NCBI RefSeq assembly: GCF_023111095.1
Contig: NZ_JALGYW010000003.1
Location: 255,446 to 319,445, forward strand
DNA: 64,000 bases
Direction of reading: 5' to 3'
Origin: Maribellus sp. YY47
GTDB lineage: Bacteria; Bacteroidota; Bacteroidia; Bacteroidales; Prolixibacteraceae
The stretch's first letter is position 1, and the number at the start of each line of letters is the position of its first letter. Below are positions 10,431-19,925 of this stretch, in pieces. The notes beneath the pieces were generated by a model, which did no database searches, was not told where the DNA came from, and was given only the letters and a program-made list of their open reading frames with translations. Made by a program: the position numbers and the translations under genes.

Positions 10431-11169
10431 TTAATTGAAAATTGATTAAAAATTCGTGATTTACTCCAGCGTTCTTTCTTATCAAGAATCAGAAATGTCG
10501 TCATCAGGCGACTAATTCCTTCCTTGATTATTGGGGACCTTCTTCACTCGTTGTTTTTCATTCATATATGTTAAATTTTTAATTAGAAATTTGATTTCGT
10601 TTATTATTTGCGCTTTGTCGTTCAGCATTTGTCGTTTTTGGGTGGTAGGTTCCGGCAGTGTTTAGTCCCAAGAAATAAGGACTTCCCAATCTCTTTTATC
10701 GTTCTAATTCCGGTGATAACTAAGACAGTAAATTTGAAGAACGACTTTCTCTTGCTAGTTTCGGGAGATAAATGTATGGGAGTTCCATTTAACCTTTTTT
10801 TACAATTAACTGAACTATTTCCAAAACCGTACAATACAATGAAATGCAAGCACTTAACAATAATAAGCAAACGCATTTCAGACGTTTCTATAATTTTTTC
10901 GGACGTTTTTGAAACTCGCATTCCGATTATTTATGCATAGTTTTCCTTAATTATTGCGGCCGGGGGAAGACTGAGTAATGACTACAAACAACAAGTTTCA
11001 GAGACAAAACAACACGGCTATTTTGAGTCGCTTTAGCAAAAAAACGAGAAATTATTTGCTAAGCTCCCGCATTAAAGGAGGGACAGTTTGAAAAAGAAAC
11101 GAATCGGGAAACTTCAGATCCGTATTAAAATTAAAGCAGGGAAATCTGCCCATCGAACACGGTCGCGGG
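10431..11169 (-). promoter_or_regulatory. 739-bp intergenic region: probable control region of the SusCD operon
   Basis: No convincing gene. It lies between the regulator gene and the SusC gene, both on the minus strand, so it should hold the operon promoter and the site bound by the regulator. I could not place a TAnnTTTG-type box on the minus strand with confidence. The one clear structure is an imperfect inverted repeat at 11030-11064 (arms TTAGCAAA and TTTGCTAA, extended by GC with one bulge, 14-nt loop); it lacks a T-run and is not an obvious terminator. A 110-codon frame on the plus strand here has no homology-like features and AT-rich composition. Confidence 0.45.
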
Positions 11170-14100
11170 CTACTTTTTTGAGCTCTGCCGGTATTTCATA
11201 GGCGAGGTACCAAACTGATCTTTAAAAACGGTACTAAAGTAACTCTGTGTTTGAAAACCGACCATTTCGGCAATCTCGACCATGGAGTAATCGGTTTGCT
11301 CCAATAAGGTTTTTGCTTCAGACAAGCGGTACTCGTTAATATAGGTATTGATTCCGACACCTACTATGGATTTAAACTTTGCATAAAGCGAGGCCCGGCT
11401 AATTGCCATTTTATCGACCAGGAAATCAACATTTAACTCAGGATTACTAATTTCCTCTTTAATAATCCGGTTTATTTTCTGCAGAAATTTCTCGTCGGCA
11501 TTGCTGGTGGTAACCTTTGCAACCGTGCTCTCTTTAAACATCGATTCTTTATAACTCTCTTTTAGCTTTAAGCGGCCCGATAAGATATTGTAAAGGGCAT
11601 CTATCAGCACCTCGTTGCTAAAAGGTTTTGTGAGGTAGGCATCAGCTCCCATTTTATACCCCTGTTTTACAGAGGATTCATCTTTCCGGGCAGTTAGCAA
11701 TACAACAGGAATATGGCTGATTTCGACATTCGATTTTACATTCCGGCAAAATTCGTGTCCATCCATAACCGGCATCATTACATCCGATAAAATAATGTCG
11801 GGAAGCTCTGCTGTCGCCTTTTCCAGTCCTTCTTTGCCATTATGAGCGACAATTACTTTTCGAAACAGTTCCTTAAAAAGCTGTTTGGTATAGTTCAGTA
11901 ATTCAAGATTATCTTCAACGATAAGCAAGGTTAATTCGCCCAAAAGTTCCTGCTTTTGAATGTTCTGTTCGCTTACATTAACGAAATCCGGAGTTAAATC
12001 AGAACGATAGACATAATCAACCGTCGGGGCCTCCTGGGTCAGCGGTAAATCGAAATAAAACTGAGCTCCGTGAGGCTCCATATTCTTCACCGCAATTTCG
12101 CCACCGTGTTTCCCTATTAACAATTTTGCATAGGCCAGACCAATCCCGTATCCTTCGTGATTTGCTTGCCTTTGATAAAAGCGATCAAAAATTTTCCCTT
12201 TAATATCTTCTGGTATTCCGGGGCCTTCATCGGTAAATGAAACTCTAAAGAAATCATGATCAATTTGCTGGGTTGACACCGTTAGAATATTTGTTCCGGA
12301 GGCGTATTTCGTCACATTTATCACGATATTGTAGATCACTTTTGTAATCGCCTTTTTATCTATCACAACATCCTCCACCGAATCATCCAGCTTAAATTCA
12401 ACCCGGATATCGTGCTTTTCCAACTCAAACATAAAGCTATCCAAAACCTCCTGCAGCCATTCTTTTAAATTGACTTTACTAAATTCAAGCTCTTCTGTAA
12501 CACCATCTATTTTTTCCAAATCCAACACCTGTTCTACCAAAAAATTCAGGTAATTGGCCTGCTTGTAAACCAGTTCCAACAAATCGAAACGTTGTATCCT
12601 GTCTTTGTTTTCTTTTAGCAAGAGCTCGAGTGGCCCGTATATTAACGAAAGCGGGGTACGTATCTCGTGGGAAATGTTCGTCATAAAAGTTATTTTCTGA
12701 TCGTTTAACTTTTTTTCGCGTTCCTGCATTTCCAACTGCATTTTCACGATACGACGATTATATAAAATGTACCATATAATAAAGATCAAGGACACGACAA
12801 CAACAAAACCGATGATCTTAAACCACCAACTTAGCCACCAGGGTGGGCGAACATTTAATTTCATCACCGTGCGTGCAGAAGTCCACAAACCATCGTCTCC
12901 GATAACTTTTATCTGTACCTCGTATTCACCTGAACTAAGACCAATTACACTGATGCGCGGATCATTTGTTTCAACAAACTGATCTGAAAATCCCTTCAAG
13001 CGGTAGCGTATTACTTTATCCTTAAAAAAGTCTTTTTCCTTGATCACTAAATTAAACTGCAACAATCCATAACTATACGGCAGAATAATCGTCGAGTCTT
13101 TTTTAAATCCTGAAATTAACTTCTCATCAATCAGTTTATCCTTTATTTTCAGATTATTGACAAACAATTCAATGGGCGCCTTATCGGCACGATCGAGTCC
13201 TTTTCGGATATGCACCAGTCCTGTTGCCCCTCCCATCAAAACCTGTCCGTTGATATTTCCGGTTGCCTTACTGTAAAATTCGTTGGGCATAATGCCTTCC
13301 GATTTTCCAACACGATGTATCTCGCCGGTTTCTTTATCGAGCAACAACAGACTTCGGCCGGCACCCAACCAAAGCTTATTCCCGGCCCCGTTAACAATAC
13401 TGGTTACTGCCCCCGTCAATCCCAAATCTAAGGCCTGCTCGTTAGAAAAATCCTTAAGTATATGATAAAACGAATTGGTTGTGGAGACCCACAACGATTG
13501 GTCGCTATCAACGCAAGCCGTTCTGATTACTACATCAGTCGTAGTTTTGTGAATCAAAACGAGCTCTCTTTTTTGCAGATCAAATTTATAAATGCCGTTC
13601 TGTCCGTATAGGTACAATTCATTTTGAATTTTGCCTGCGATTTTCAATTCTCCGTCGAGTTCCTGTATCTGATCGGTAGATACCAGGGTAATCGTTTGGG
13701 ATGGCAAATCAATAATATGCAAATAATTGTCCATCACCAGTATTTCCGTAGCGCTGATTTTCAACAAACTTAGTCCAAAATAGCCCAGCCCCGGAAGATG
13801 GTGAGCGACTCCCCTAACTTTCAACGGAAAATCGGATAAACGACCGGTTTGCTTATTAAACACTTTGATTCCCTCGGCAAAACAATTGATCATCAACTCT
13901 TGCTCCGACAACTCAGTAATGGCATTTACTTTCTTATCGCGGGTCTCGGGATAATGTTGAAACAGCCCGTCTTTTATCGAGTATTTGTTAACGCCTCCCC
14001 CATCGGTACCGATCCAGGCTTCATCCTCGTTTTCTACAAAAATACTTAATACGGTTTGACTGCTTAGCCCGTTTGGATTGTTCCAGCTAACATCGGAATA

Positions 14101-15114
14101 CGATGTTGCGATCACTTCTTTCAGTAAAAAAGCGCCTCCGTTTATTGTTCCCAGCCAAACATTCGAAAACTCGTCGGAATAAAGGACAGAGACAGAATTC
14201 AGTTCGGGATATTCTGCCGAACGAATGGGCAAATCAAAAAATGACGAACCATCAATCCGGATTCCCTGCATCCCGCCGCCATCGGTGCCAATCCAAACCA
14301 CTCCATCTTCAAACTCACTGATGGACAACACAATGTTATTTTTAAGGGCTGAATTGAGCGTAGTATAATTACTAATAATTTCACCGGTTGGTGCAATCAC
14401 GAACAATCCTTTTTTATAAACACTAAGCCATAAATTCCCCTGACGATCTGCTAAAGCGGTAACAATCTCTTTCTCGTTGAAAAAGGGGACATCTTTTAAC
14501 TCTCCCGTTTGGATATCAAAATACAGCAGCCCCCGCCAACGCGACGCAATCAGCATTTGATTATTCCATTCCACTATTTTATACTTTAACGGAATGTTTT
14601 GTATGCCCTGGAAAAAAAGTTTTGAAGTTTTATCGGTAGAAGTTTCGTAAACACATAAATGGTCAGTTGTACCAAACAACAGGGTATCTCCCTTTGAGTA
14701 GAAATTACTATACAAGACAGCCCATGTAGTATCCCGGCAAACGGTTTGAAATCCGCTTTTGCCTTCTTCGTGCCTCACCAGCCCCTTACCCGTTCCGATC
14801 CAAAACGTGCTATTCCTGTCTTGTGTAACAAAATAGATATAATTATCGGGCAAGCTGTTCGGGTCATTCGGGTCATGAAAGTATGTGCTCATTTGAACTC
14901 CGTCGTAACAGTTTAACCCGTTTTTGGTCCCCAGCCATAATCGTCCTAAATTATCGCGACACAGACTATGAATGGTGCTTTGAGACAAACCCTGTTCTAG
15001 CGATATTTGCTGCAAAGAATAATGTACCTCCTGAGCGAAAGTAGCATTGCAAATAACTGAGAGTAAGAACAAAATCAATGCAAACCGAATCGAACTCCAC
15101 CTCTTAAAACTCAT
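11170..15114 (-). CDS. Hybrid two-component system regulator (sensor kinase, receiver and AraC domain in one protein)
   Basis: About 1314 residues from the start chosen here (Met at 15114, giving a clean signal peptide ending NATFAQ); an upstream in-frame ATG at 15147 adds 11 residues. Numbering from that upstream ATG: beta-propeller repeats (LWLGT, WIGTDGGGVNKY and similar) about 45-650, Y_Y_Y domain about 700-770, one membrane helix near 786, histidine kinase with His827 in the SHEIRTPLS box, ATPase domain with GxGIGLAYAK near 990, receiver with phospho-acceptor Asp1122 in LSDVMMPVMDG, and a C-terminal AraC-type helix-turn-helix. This is the classic periplasm-to-DNA regulator of polysaccharide loci: the propeller binds an oligosaccharide and the AraC domain activates the adjacent SusCD operon. 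Which sugar is unknown. Confidence 0.95.
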   Translation of the reverse strand: MSFKRWSSIRFALILFLLSVICNATFAQEVHYSLQQISLEQGLSQSTIHSLCRDNLGRLWLGTKNGLNCYDGVQMSTYFHDPNDPNSLPDNYIYFVTQDRNSTFWIGTGKGLVRHEEGKSGFQTVCRDTTWAVLYSNFYSKGDTLLFGTTDHLCVYETSTDKTSKLFFQGIQNIPLKYKIVEWNNQMLIASRWRGLLYFDIQTGELKDVPFFNEKEIVTALADRQGNLWLSVYKKGLFVIAPTGEIISNYTTLNSALKNNIVLSISEFEDGVVWIGTDGGGMQGIRIDGSSFFDLPIRSAEYPELNSVSVLYSDEFSNVWLGTINGGAFLLKEVIATSYSDVSWNNPNGLSSQTVLSIFVENEDEAWIGTDGGGVNKYSIKDGLFQHYPETRDKKVNAITELSEQELMINCFAEGIKVFNKQTGRLSDFPLKVRGVAHHLPGLGYFGLSLLKISATEILVMDNYLHIIDLPSQTITLVSTDQIQELDGELKIAGKIQNELYLYGQNGIYKFDLQKRELVLIHKTTTDVVIRTACVDSDQSLWVSTTNSFYHILKDFSNEQALDLGLTGAVTSIVNGAGNKLWLGAGRSLLLLDKETGEIHRVGKSEGIMPNEFYSKATGNINGQVLMGGATGLVHIRKGLDRADKAPIELFVNNLKIKDKLIDEKLISGFKKDSTIILPYSYGLLQFNLVIKEKDFFKDKVIRYRLKGFSDQFVETNDPRISVIGLSSGEYEVQIKVIGDDGLWTSARTVMKLNVRPPWWLSWWFKIIGFVVVVSLIFIIWYILYNRRIVKMQLEMQEREKKLNDQKITFMTNISHEIRTPLSLIYGPLELLLKENKDRIQRFDLLELVYKQANYLNFLVEQVLDLEKIDGVTEELEFSKVNLKEWLQEVLDSFMFELEKHDIRVEFKLDDSVEDVVIDKKAITKVIYNIVINVTKYASGTNILTVSTQQIDHDFFRVSFTDEGPGIPEDIKGKIFDRFYQRQANHEGYGIGLAYAKLLIGKHGGEIAVKNMEPHGAQFYFDLPLTQEAPTVDYVYRSDLTPDFVNVSEQNIQKQELLGELTLLIVEDNLELLNYTKQLFKELFRKVIVAHNGKEGLEKATAELPDIILSDVMMPVMDGHEFCRNVKSNVEISHIPVVLLTARKDESSVKQGYKMGADAYLTKPFSNEVLIDALYNILSGRLKLKESYKESMFKESTVAKVTTSNADEKFLQKINRIIKEEISNPELNVDFLVDKMAISRASLYAKFKSIVGVGINTYINEYRLSEAKTLLEQTDYSMVEIAEMVGFQTQSYFSTVFKDQFGTSPMKYRQSSKK

Positions 15115-15147
15115 AATCAACACCTTAAGTTTACCACAATCTCCCAT

Positions 15148-16000
15148 ACAACGCTTTAAAAATAGGAAAAAAGGCCTTAATTGAAGTATTCCGGAATGAT
15201 GTATTTTCTATCAACTGCAATCTTCCGGATTTCAAAAAACGTTGCAGGCGTAACAATTATCCGGAGAAACAAAAACAGCCTAAACCCAAAAAAGAACAGT
15301 CGCCAATACTTCTACACCCCGTATTTCCCGCATTAAAGTACAGCCGGATCAGCGACAGAAATATGCCGAGAACAGGTAAAAACAACAGGATGAATTCCCA
15401 AATCAACAAATGAACCTGCAAATCTTACACGCTCACATACATATACTTAAACAATTACATTTCATATTCCTCAGAAATTTATTAATGATAAAATCTTCCT
15501 CCAATTCACTCAAATCTCAACCAATCATCTATCCCCGCATGGGTTTCATCTCAAAATATTTTAGGTGAATTTATTGACATTCGAGATTATGCCGGGTCTG
15601 CAGCAAATCATTTCAATACTTCTGACGAGACAGATGTAGTTTCATAATCCGGATTTTGTTGGTTTGTGGCAATGGATTTTGTTGGGAAATTAATTATACA
15701 CGACGAATAAAAAGACCTGTATATCTGGTTATTGTTGAACAAAATGGATGATATTAATGGCCGAATGTTAAGAATATTAAGAACATGTTGAAGAACACTT
15801 TCTGAATTTTACCCTAGTTAAGTATGTGGATAACTGCATATATTCCAAAGCTTTATGATTTTGATATGTGGGCCGTGCTACGAACACGACTTTCATTTTG
15901 AAAGCTGATTTGCTTATTTGCTTACGGTTTGCAATTTTCGATTTAGATTCAATTCGCGAATAAATTTAAATTTGCGCCTTTCATTTTAATAAAAACCAAA
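15148..16000. other. 853-bp intergenic region
   Basis: Divergent spacer between the regulator (minus) and the decarboxylase operon (plus). AT-rich, no open frame with coding character, no RNA gene recognised. The only supported element is the -7 box close to the plus-strand operon, listed separately. Confidence 0.6.
15967..15974 (+). promoter_or_regulatory. Candidate Bacteroidota -7 box of the decarboxylase operon
   Basis: TAAATTTG followed by CGCC fits the TAnnTTTG(C) element recognised by the Bacteroidota primary sigma factor. It lies 26 nt before the start codon at 16001, leaving a very short leader. No good TTG -33 element sits at the usual 17-20 nt spacing, which lowers confidence. Confidence 0.5.
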
Positions 16001-16252
16001 ATGACTAACGCTTTACAACTAATGCTTACCGGCATGGGTACCGTGTTTTTTATACTTATCATGGTAGTGGTACTCGGTAATGTGATCATCCGTATTACAA
16101 ACTCTTTTGCTACGGTTTCTACTCAGGCAATTGCACCTGCTGCTGCTCCTTCAGGGATGGAAGCATCTAAACTTGCGGCCATAGTTTCGGCTGTTGACGT
16201 GGTTACCCGTGGCAAAGGCAAAGTTACTTCGGTAGAGAAGATCGACGAATAA
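16001..16252 (+). CDS. oadG: Sodium-pump decarboxylase gamma subunit (OadG family)
   Basis: 83 residues: one N-terminal membrane helix (LTGMGTVFFILIMVVVLGNVIIR, about 9-31), a short Ala/Pro-rich stretch, and a soluble tail ending in KGKVTSVEKIDE. Size, single helix and place before alpha and beta subunits match OadG/MmdD-type gamma chains, which anchor and assemble the decarboxylase complex in the inner membrane. The metal-binding His-rich tail of proteobacterial OadG is not seen. Assignment rests on topology and gene context, since this family is poorly conserved. Confidence 0.8.
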   Translation: MTNALQLMLTGMGTVFFILIMVVVLGNVIIRITNSFATVSTQAIAPAAAPSGMEASKLAAIVSAVDVVTRGKGKVTSVEKIDE

Positions 16253-16287
16253 AAAGATATCCAATAAAAACCAAAATATTGACTGAA

Positions 16288-18174
16288 ATGAAGAGAGAGA
16301 TCAAATTTAGTTTGCTGTACCGCGATATGTGGCAGTCATCGGGGAAATATGTTCCCCGGGTAGATCAGTTGGAAAAAGTAGCTCCGGCGATTATCGATAT
16401 GGGGTGTTTCGACAGGGTCGAAACCAATGGTGGTGGCTTTGAACAGATTAACCTGTTGTTTGGCGAGAATCCAAACGTTGCCAATCGTCGCTGGACACAG
16501 CCTTTCAACGATGCAGGGATTCAGACTCACATGCTAGAGCGAGCGCTGAATGCCATTCGTATGAGCCCTGTTCCGGCCGATGTACGAAAACTGATGTTCA
16601 AAGTAAAAAAACTGCAGGGAACCGACATTGCCCGTTCTTTTTGTGGTTTGAACGACGTGCGCAACCTTGAAAACTCGATTAAGTTTGCCAAGGAAGGCGG
16701 TATGATTTCGCAGGCTGCTTTGAGTTTGACGATTTCGGAAGTACACACCGTGGAGTACTACACCAATCTGGCCAACCAGCTGATTGAAATGGGCGCCGAC
16801 GAAATTTGTGTGAAAGACATGGCAGGTATCGGTCGTCCGGCCTTTATCGGCAAAATCATCAAAAACATAAAATCGGCACATCCCAATACCATTGTTCAGT
16901 ACCACGGTCATTCCGGCCCGGGTTTTTCCATGGCAAGTATCCTGGAAGCTGCACATGCAGGAGTTGATTATGTGGACGTGGCCATGGAACCACTTTCGTG
17001 GGGTACAGGTCATGCCGATGTGCTGGCAGTTCAGGGCATGTTGAAGGATGCGGGTTATGCCGTGAAAGATATCAATATGAAAGCGTACATGGAAGTGCGT
17101 TCGCTGACTCAGGAATTTATCGATGATTTTCTGGGTTACTATATCGACCCGAAGAACCGTCACATGAACTCATTGCTGATCGGTTCAGGTCTTCCGGGCG
17201 GAATGATGGGAAGTTTGATGGCTGACCTCGGGAACAACCTTGAAAGCCTGAATAAATGGCTCGTAAAAAATAATAAACCAACTTTAACTCAGGATGATCT
17301 TCTAATCAAACTGTTTAATGAAGTAGAATACATTTGGCCAAAACTGGGCTATCCGCCACTGGTAACACCTTTCAGCCAGTACGTGAAAAACCTGGCCCTG
17401 ATGAATGTTATTCAGCTGATAAAAGGCCGCGAGCGCTGGAGTATGATCGCTGACAATATCTGGGATATGATTGTTGGTAAATCAGGTCAGCTACCGGGAG
17501 AACTTGATCCGGAAATCATTGAACTGGCAAAAGCTAACGGAAAAGAATTCTATACCGGTGTTCCGCAGGATCTGTATCCTGATAACCTCGACGTTTTCAA
17601 ACAGGAAATGAAAGAGAAAAACTGGGATTTCGGACAGGATGACGAAGAGTTGCTTGAACTGGCGATGCACCCGGAACAATACCGTGCCTACAAATCGGGT
17701 AAAGCAAAAGCCGATTTCGAAGCCGATCTGGCTGCACAAAAAGCTGCCAAAGAGCCGAAACCTGAAAAAGTGGAAGTACCGGTTGGAAATTACGAGCCAA
17801 AATCGATGATCATCGATATCAACGGCGAGAAATTCAAAGTGGGTGTTTCTTACGGCGATATTGCTGCTGAAACCGCTGCCAACGGAAATGGCAAAGTTGC
17901 ACCGGCTCAAAAAGAAGCACCGGTTGCTGCTGCTGTAGCCGAAGCTCATGACGTGCTGGCTCCGCTCGAAGGAAAATTCATGCTTACAAAAGATACATCG
18001 GAAACTCCACTGAAAGTGGGAGATACCGTTAAAGAAGGAGATCTGGTTTGCTACATTGAATCGATGAAAACCTACAACGCCATTGTTGCCGATAAAGACG
18101 GAAAAGTCGTTGGAATCCTGAAGTCGAACGGCGACAGCGTAGAGGAAGACGATGTATTGATTCAACTGGCTTAA
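16288..18174 (+). CDS. oadA: Biotin-dependent decarboxylase/carboxyltransferase alpha subunit (oxaloacetate decarboxylase type)
   Basis: 628 residues from ATG at 16288; a TTG three codons upstream is in frame but a less likely start. A carboxyltransferase TIM barrel (YRDMW with the metal Asp, ICVKDMAG, QYHGHSGPGF giving the HxH metal pair, about residues 10-260) is followed by a conserved PYC-OADA domain, an Ala/Pro linker (about 525-560) and a C-terminal biotinyl domain with the modified Lys594. The biotin site reads ESMKT rather than the usual EAMKM, and the start of the barrel reads RDMWQSS rather than RDAHQSL. In the complex it moves CO2 from a 2-oxoacid to biotin, and the beta subunit then decarboxylates it. 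Substrate is probably oxaloacetate, but pyruvate or another acid is possible. Confidence 0.87.
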   Translation: MKREIKFSLLYRDMWQSSGKYVPRVDQLEKVAPAIIDMGCFDRVETNGGGFEQINLLFGENPNVANRRWTQPFNDAGIQTHMLERALNAIRMSPVPADVRKLMFKVKKLQGTDIARSFCGLNDVRNLENSIKFAKEGGMISQAALSLTISEVHTVEYYTNLANQLIEMGADEICVKDMAGIGRPAFIGKIIKNIKSAHPNTIVQYHGHSGPGFSMASILEAAHAGVDYVDVAMEPLSWGTGHADVLAVQGMLKDAGYAVKDINMKAYMEVRSLTQEFIDDFLGYYIDPKNRHMNSLLIGSGLPGGMMGSLMADLGNNLESLNKWLVKNNKPTLTQDDLLIKLFNEVEYIWPKLGYPPLVTPFSQYVKNLALMNVIQLIKGRERWSMIADNIWDMIVGKSGQLPGELDPEIIELAKANGKEFYTGVPQDLYPDNLDVFKQEMKEKNWDFGQDDEELLELAMHPEQYRAYKSGKAKADFEADLAAQKAAKEPKPEKVEVPVGNYEPKSMIIDINGEKFKVGVSYGDIAAETAANGNGKVAPAQKEAPVAAAVAEAHDVLAPLEGKFMLTKDTSETPLKVGDTVKEGDLVCYIESMKTYNAIVADKDGKVVGILKSNGDSVEEDDVLIQLA

Positions 18175-18186
18175 GCACACAGTCGT

Positions 18187-19392
18187 ATGGAAATATTGAG
18201 AGAACTGTTTAACATGACAGCGCTGGGCGACATTACTTGGCAAACACTGATCATGTGGGCCATCGCTTTTGTTTTGCTGTACCTCGGAATAAAAAAAGGT
18301 TACGAACCCTTATTGCTGGTTCCCATCGCTTTTGGGGTGTTGCTGGCCAACTTTCCAGGCGGACAAATGGGCGTGGTCGATGCTAAATTGATTGAACTGG
18401 AAGGGCATCGCTACATGAACCTTTTTGAGATTGCGCATGAATACGGAATTATGAATTACCTGTATTATTCACTGATCAAAACAGGTTTGCTGCCTCCGAT
18501 TATTTTTATGGGAGTGGGCGTGCTTACCGACTTCGGACCGATGCTCCGCAACCTGAAACTGGCTCTGTTTGGAGCGGCTGCGCAGATCGGTATTTTTACG
18601 ATCCTGCTGGGTGCAGTAGCCGTTGGTTTTACACCAAAAGAAGCAGCTTCGCTGGGAATTATCGGTGGCGCCGACGGACCTACCGCGATCTATACTACGA
18701 TTAAGCTGGCTCCGCATTTGCTAGGGCCGATCGCCATCGCAGCGTATTCGTACATGGCGCTGGTTCCTGTAATCATTCCTTTGGTGGCAAAATTACTGAT
18801 CTCGAAAAAGGAATTTGAGATCAACATGAAAGAGATGGATAAAAAGTATCCTGCAAAATACGAGATCAAGAACCTGAGAGCTGCAAAGGTCATTTTCCCG
18901 ATTGCTTTGGGAACGCTGGCAGCCATTATGGTTCCTTCATCTGTTCCGCTGCTTGGAATGTTGCTTTTTGGTAACCTGATCAAGGAAATTGGTTCATCAA
19001 CCAGTCGTTTGGCTGATGCAGCTCAGGGACCGATCATGAATACGGCCACCATCTTTTTGGGACTGACCGTAGGAGCGACCATGACTTCGGAAGTTTTTCT
19101 TTCAGCAAAAACAATTGGAATTGTAGTGGGCGGTTTTGTGGCCTTTGCCATTTCAATCGCCGGTGGAATTTTTGCAGTGAAAATTTACAATGCTTTTTCG
19201 AAGAAAAAAATCAATCCGCTTGTTGGAGCTACGGGTTTGAGTGCTGTTCCGATGGCCTCGCGTGTTGCCAACGAACTGGCTTTGAAATACGATAAAAAGA
19301 ACCACATTCTGCAGTACTGCATGGCCAGTAACATTTCGGGTGTAATTGGCTCGGCCGTTGCTGCGGGTGTATTGATATCGTTCTTGCTTTAG
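18187..19392 (+). CDS. oadB: Sodium ion-translocating decarboxylase beta subunit
   Basis: 401 residues, polytopic: about nine to eleven hydrophobic segments from residue 19 to the end. The family hallmark GGADGPTAIY near residue 160 carries the membrane Asp that binds Na+ in OadB/MmdB/GcdB proteins; a second conserved stretch lies at NTATIFLGLTVGATM. It decarboxylates carboxybiotin on the alpha subunit and exports two Na+. It follows the alpha gene by 12 nt, ending the three-gene operon, and is followed by an intrinsic terminator. The result would be a sodium-motive force generated from a decarboxylation, common in anaerobic or facultative Bacteroidota. Confidence 0.93.
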   Translation: MEILRELFNMTALGDITWQTLIMWAIAFVLLYLGIKKGYEPLLLVPIAFGVLLANFPGGQMGVVDAKLIELEGHRYMNLFEIAHEYGIMNYLYYSLIKTGLLPPIIFMGVGVLTDFGPMLRNLKLALFGAAAQIGIFTILLGAVAVGFTPKEAASLGIIGGADGPTAIYTTIKLAPHLLGPIAIAAYSYMALVPVIIPLVAKLLISKKEFEINMKEMDKKYPAKYEIKNLRAAKVIFPIALGTLAAIMVPSSVPLLGMLLFGNLIKEIGSSTSRLADAAQGPIMNTATIFLGLTVGATMTSEVFLSAKTIGIVVGGFVAFAISIAGGIFAVKIYNAFSKKKINPLVGATGLSAVPMASRVANELALKYDKKNHILQYCMASNISGVIGSAVAAGVLISFLL

Positions 19393-19423
19393 CGCCAAGT
19401 TTATAGTTATAATAGAAGAAAAA

Positions 19424-19454
19424 GCGGGGGCATCGTGAGGTGTCCTCGTTTTTT
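19424..19454 (+). terminator. Intrinsic terminator of the decarboxylase operon
   Basis: Nine-pair stem GCGGGGGCA / TGTCCTCGT (three G-T pairs) with an 8-nt loop, followed by six Ts, 31 nt after the oadB stop. Confidence 0.75.
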
Positions 19455-19802
19455 GCTTTGCGTGAAGGATTGCAACAAAACTTATGTTATGCAACAAGCT
19501 AACCTTGCAGACTTTTCTGATCCCAATAAGAATAGAAAGATTGCTGCCAGCTGAAAGAAAACATCCTTTACGTGTGACTTTTAGGCAAGGCAAAGCTTAT
19601 TTCTGAGCGATCTGCAACTACCGAAGTAAAAAACTGAAATTGTATTTGGGTTTCATATCAATTGGAAGAAACAGGAGAAAGATGACAACTAATTAGTTCC
19701 ACACAACAGGGAAAAATCGTCTTATATCCTGTTTTTGAAACCTTATATTCTAAAGCAGCTGCCATCTAAAAGCATTATACTGAGCTACATACCTGAATTT
19801 GC
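19455..19802. other. Intergenic spacer between two facing terminators
   Basis: About 350 nt between convergent transcription units. No coding frame with plausible composition, no RNA gene or repeat recognised. Confidence 0.6.
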
Positions 19803-19835
19803 AAAAAAAAGAGACCGCCCTTTTTGGACAGTCTC
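19803..19835 (-). terminator. Intrinsic terminator of the DUF1080 gene
   Basis: Read on the minus strand: GAGACTGTCC, loop AAAAA, GGGCGGTCTC, then eight Ts. Ten-pair stem with G-U pairs, about 90 nt after the stop codon at 19926. Confidence 0.8.
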
Positions 19836-19925
19836 CCCTATCATTAGCTTTTATAATTAAAAGTTATATGCCAATTGGCTGCAATTGCAGTAATTCCCAA
19901 TTCTAAAAAATCTGCATATTGTCTC

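Noticed and set aside
10729-10736. TAAATTTG box on the plus strand
   Set aside because: Matches the -7 consensus but no plus-strand gene follows and the region is AT-rich, so a chance match is likely.
10608-10940. 110-codon plus-strand frame in the SusC upstream region
   Set aside because: AT-rich, no conserved-looking motif, and overlaps an equally long opposite frame; more likely non-coding control DNA.
16534-17163. 209-codon minus-strand frame
   Set aside because: Antisense shadow of the oadA barrel with no recognisable domain.
17491-18243. 250-codon frame on the minus strand opposite oadA
   Set aside because: Lies entirely antisense to a well-supported gene; Phe/His/Arg-rich composition typical of a shadow frame.
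19153-19593. 146-codon minus-strand frame
   Set aside because: Half lies antisense to oadB and the rest covers the operon terminator; not credible as a gene.
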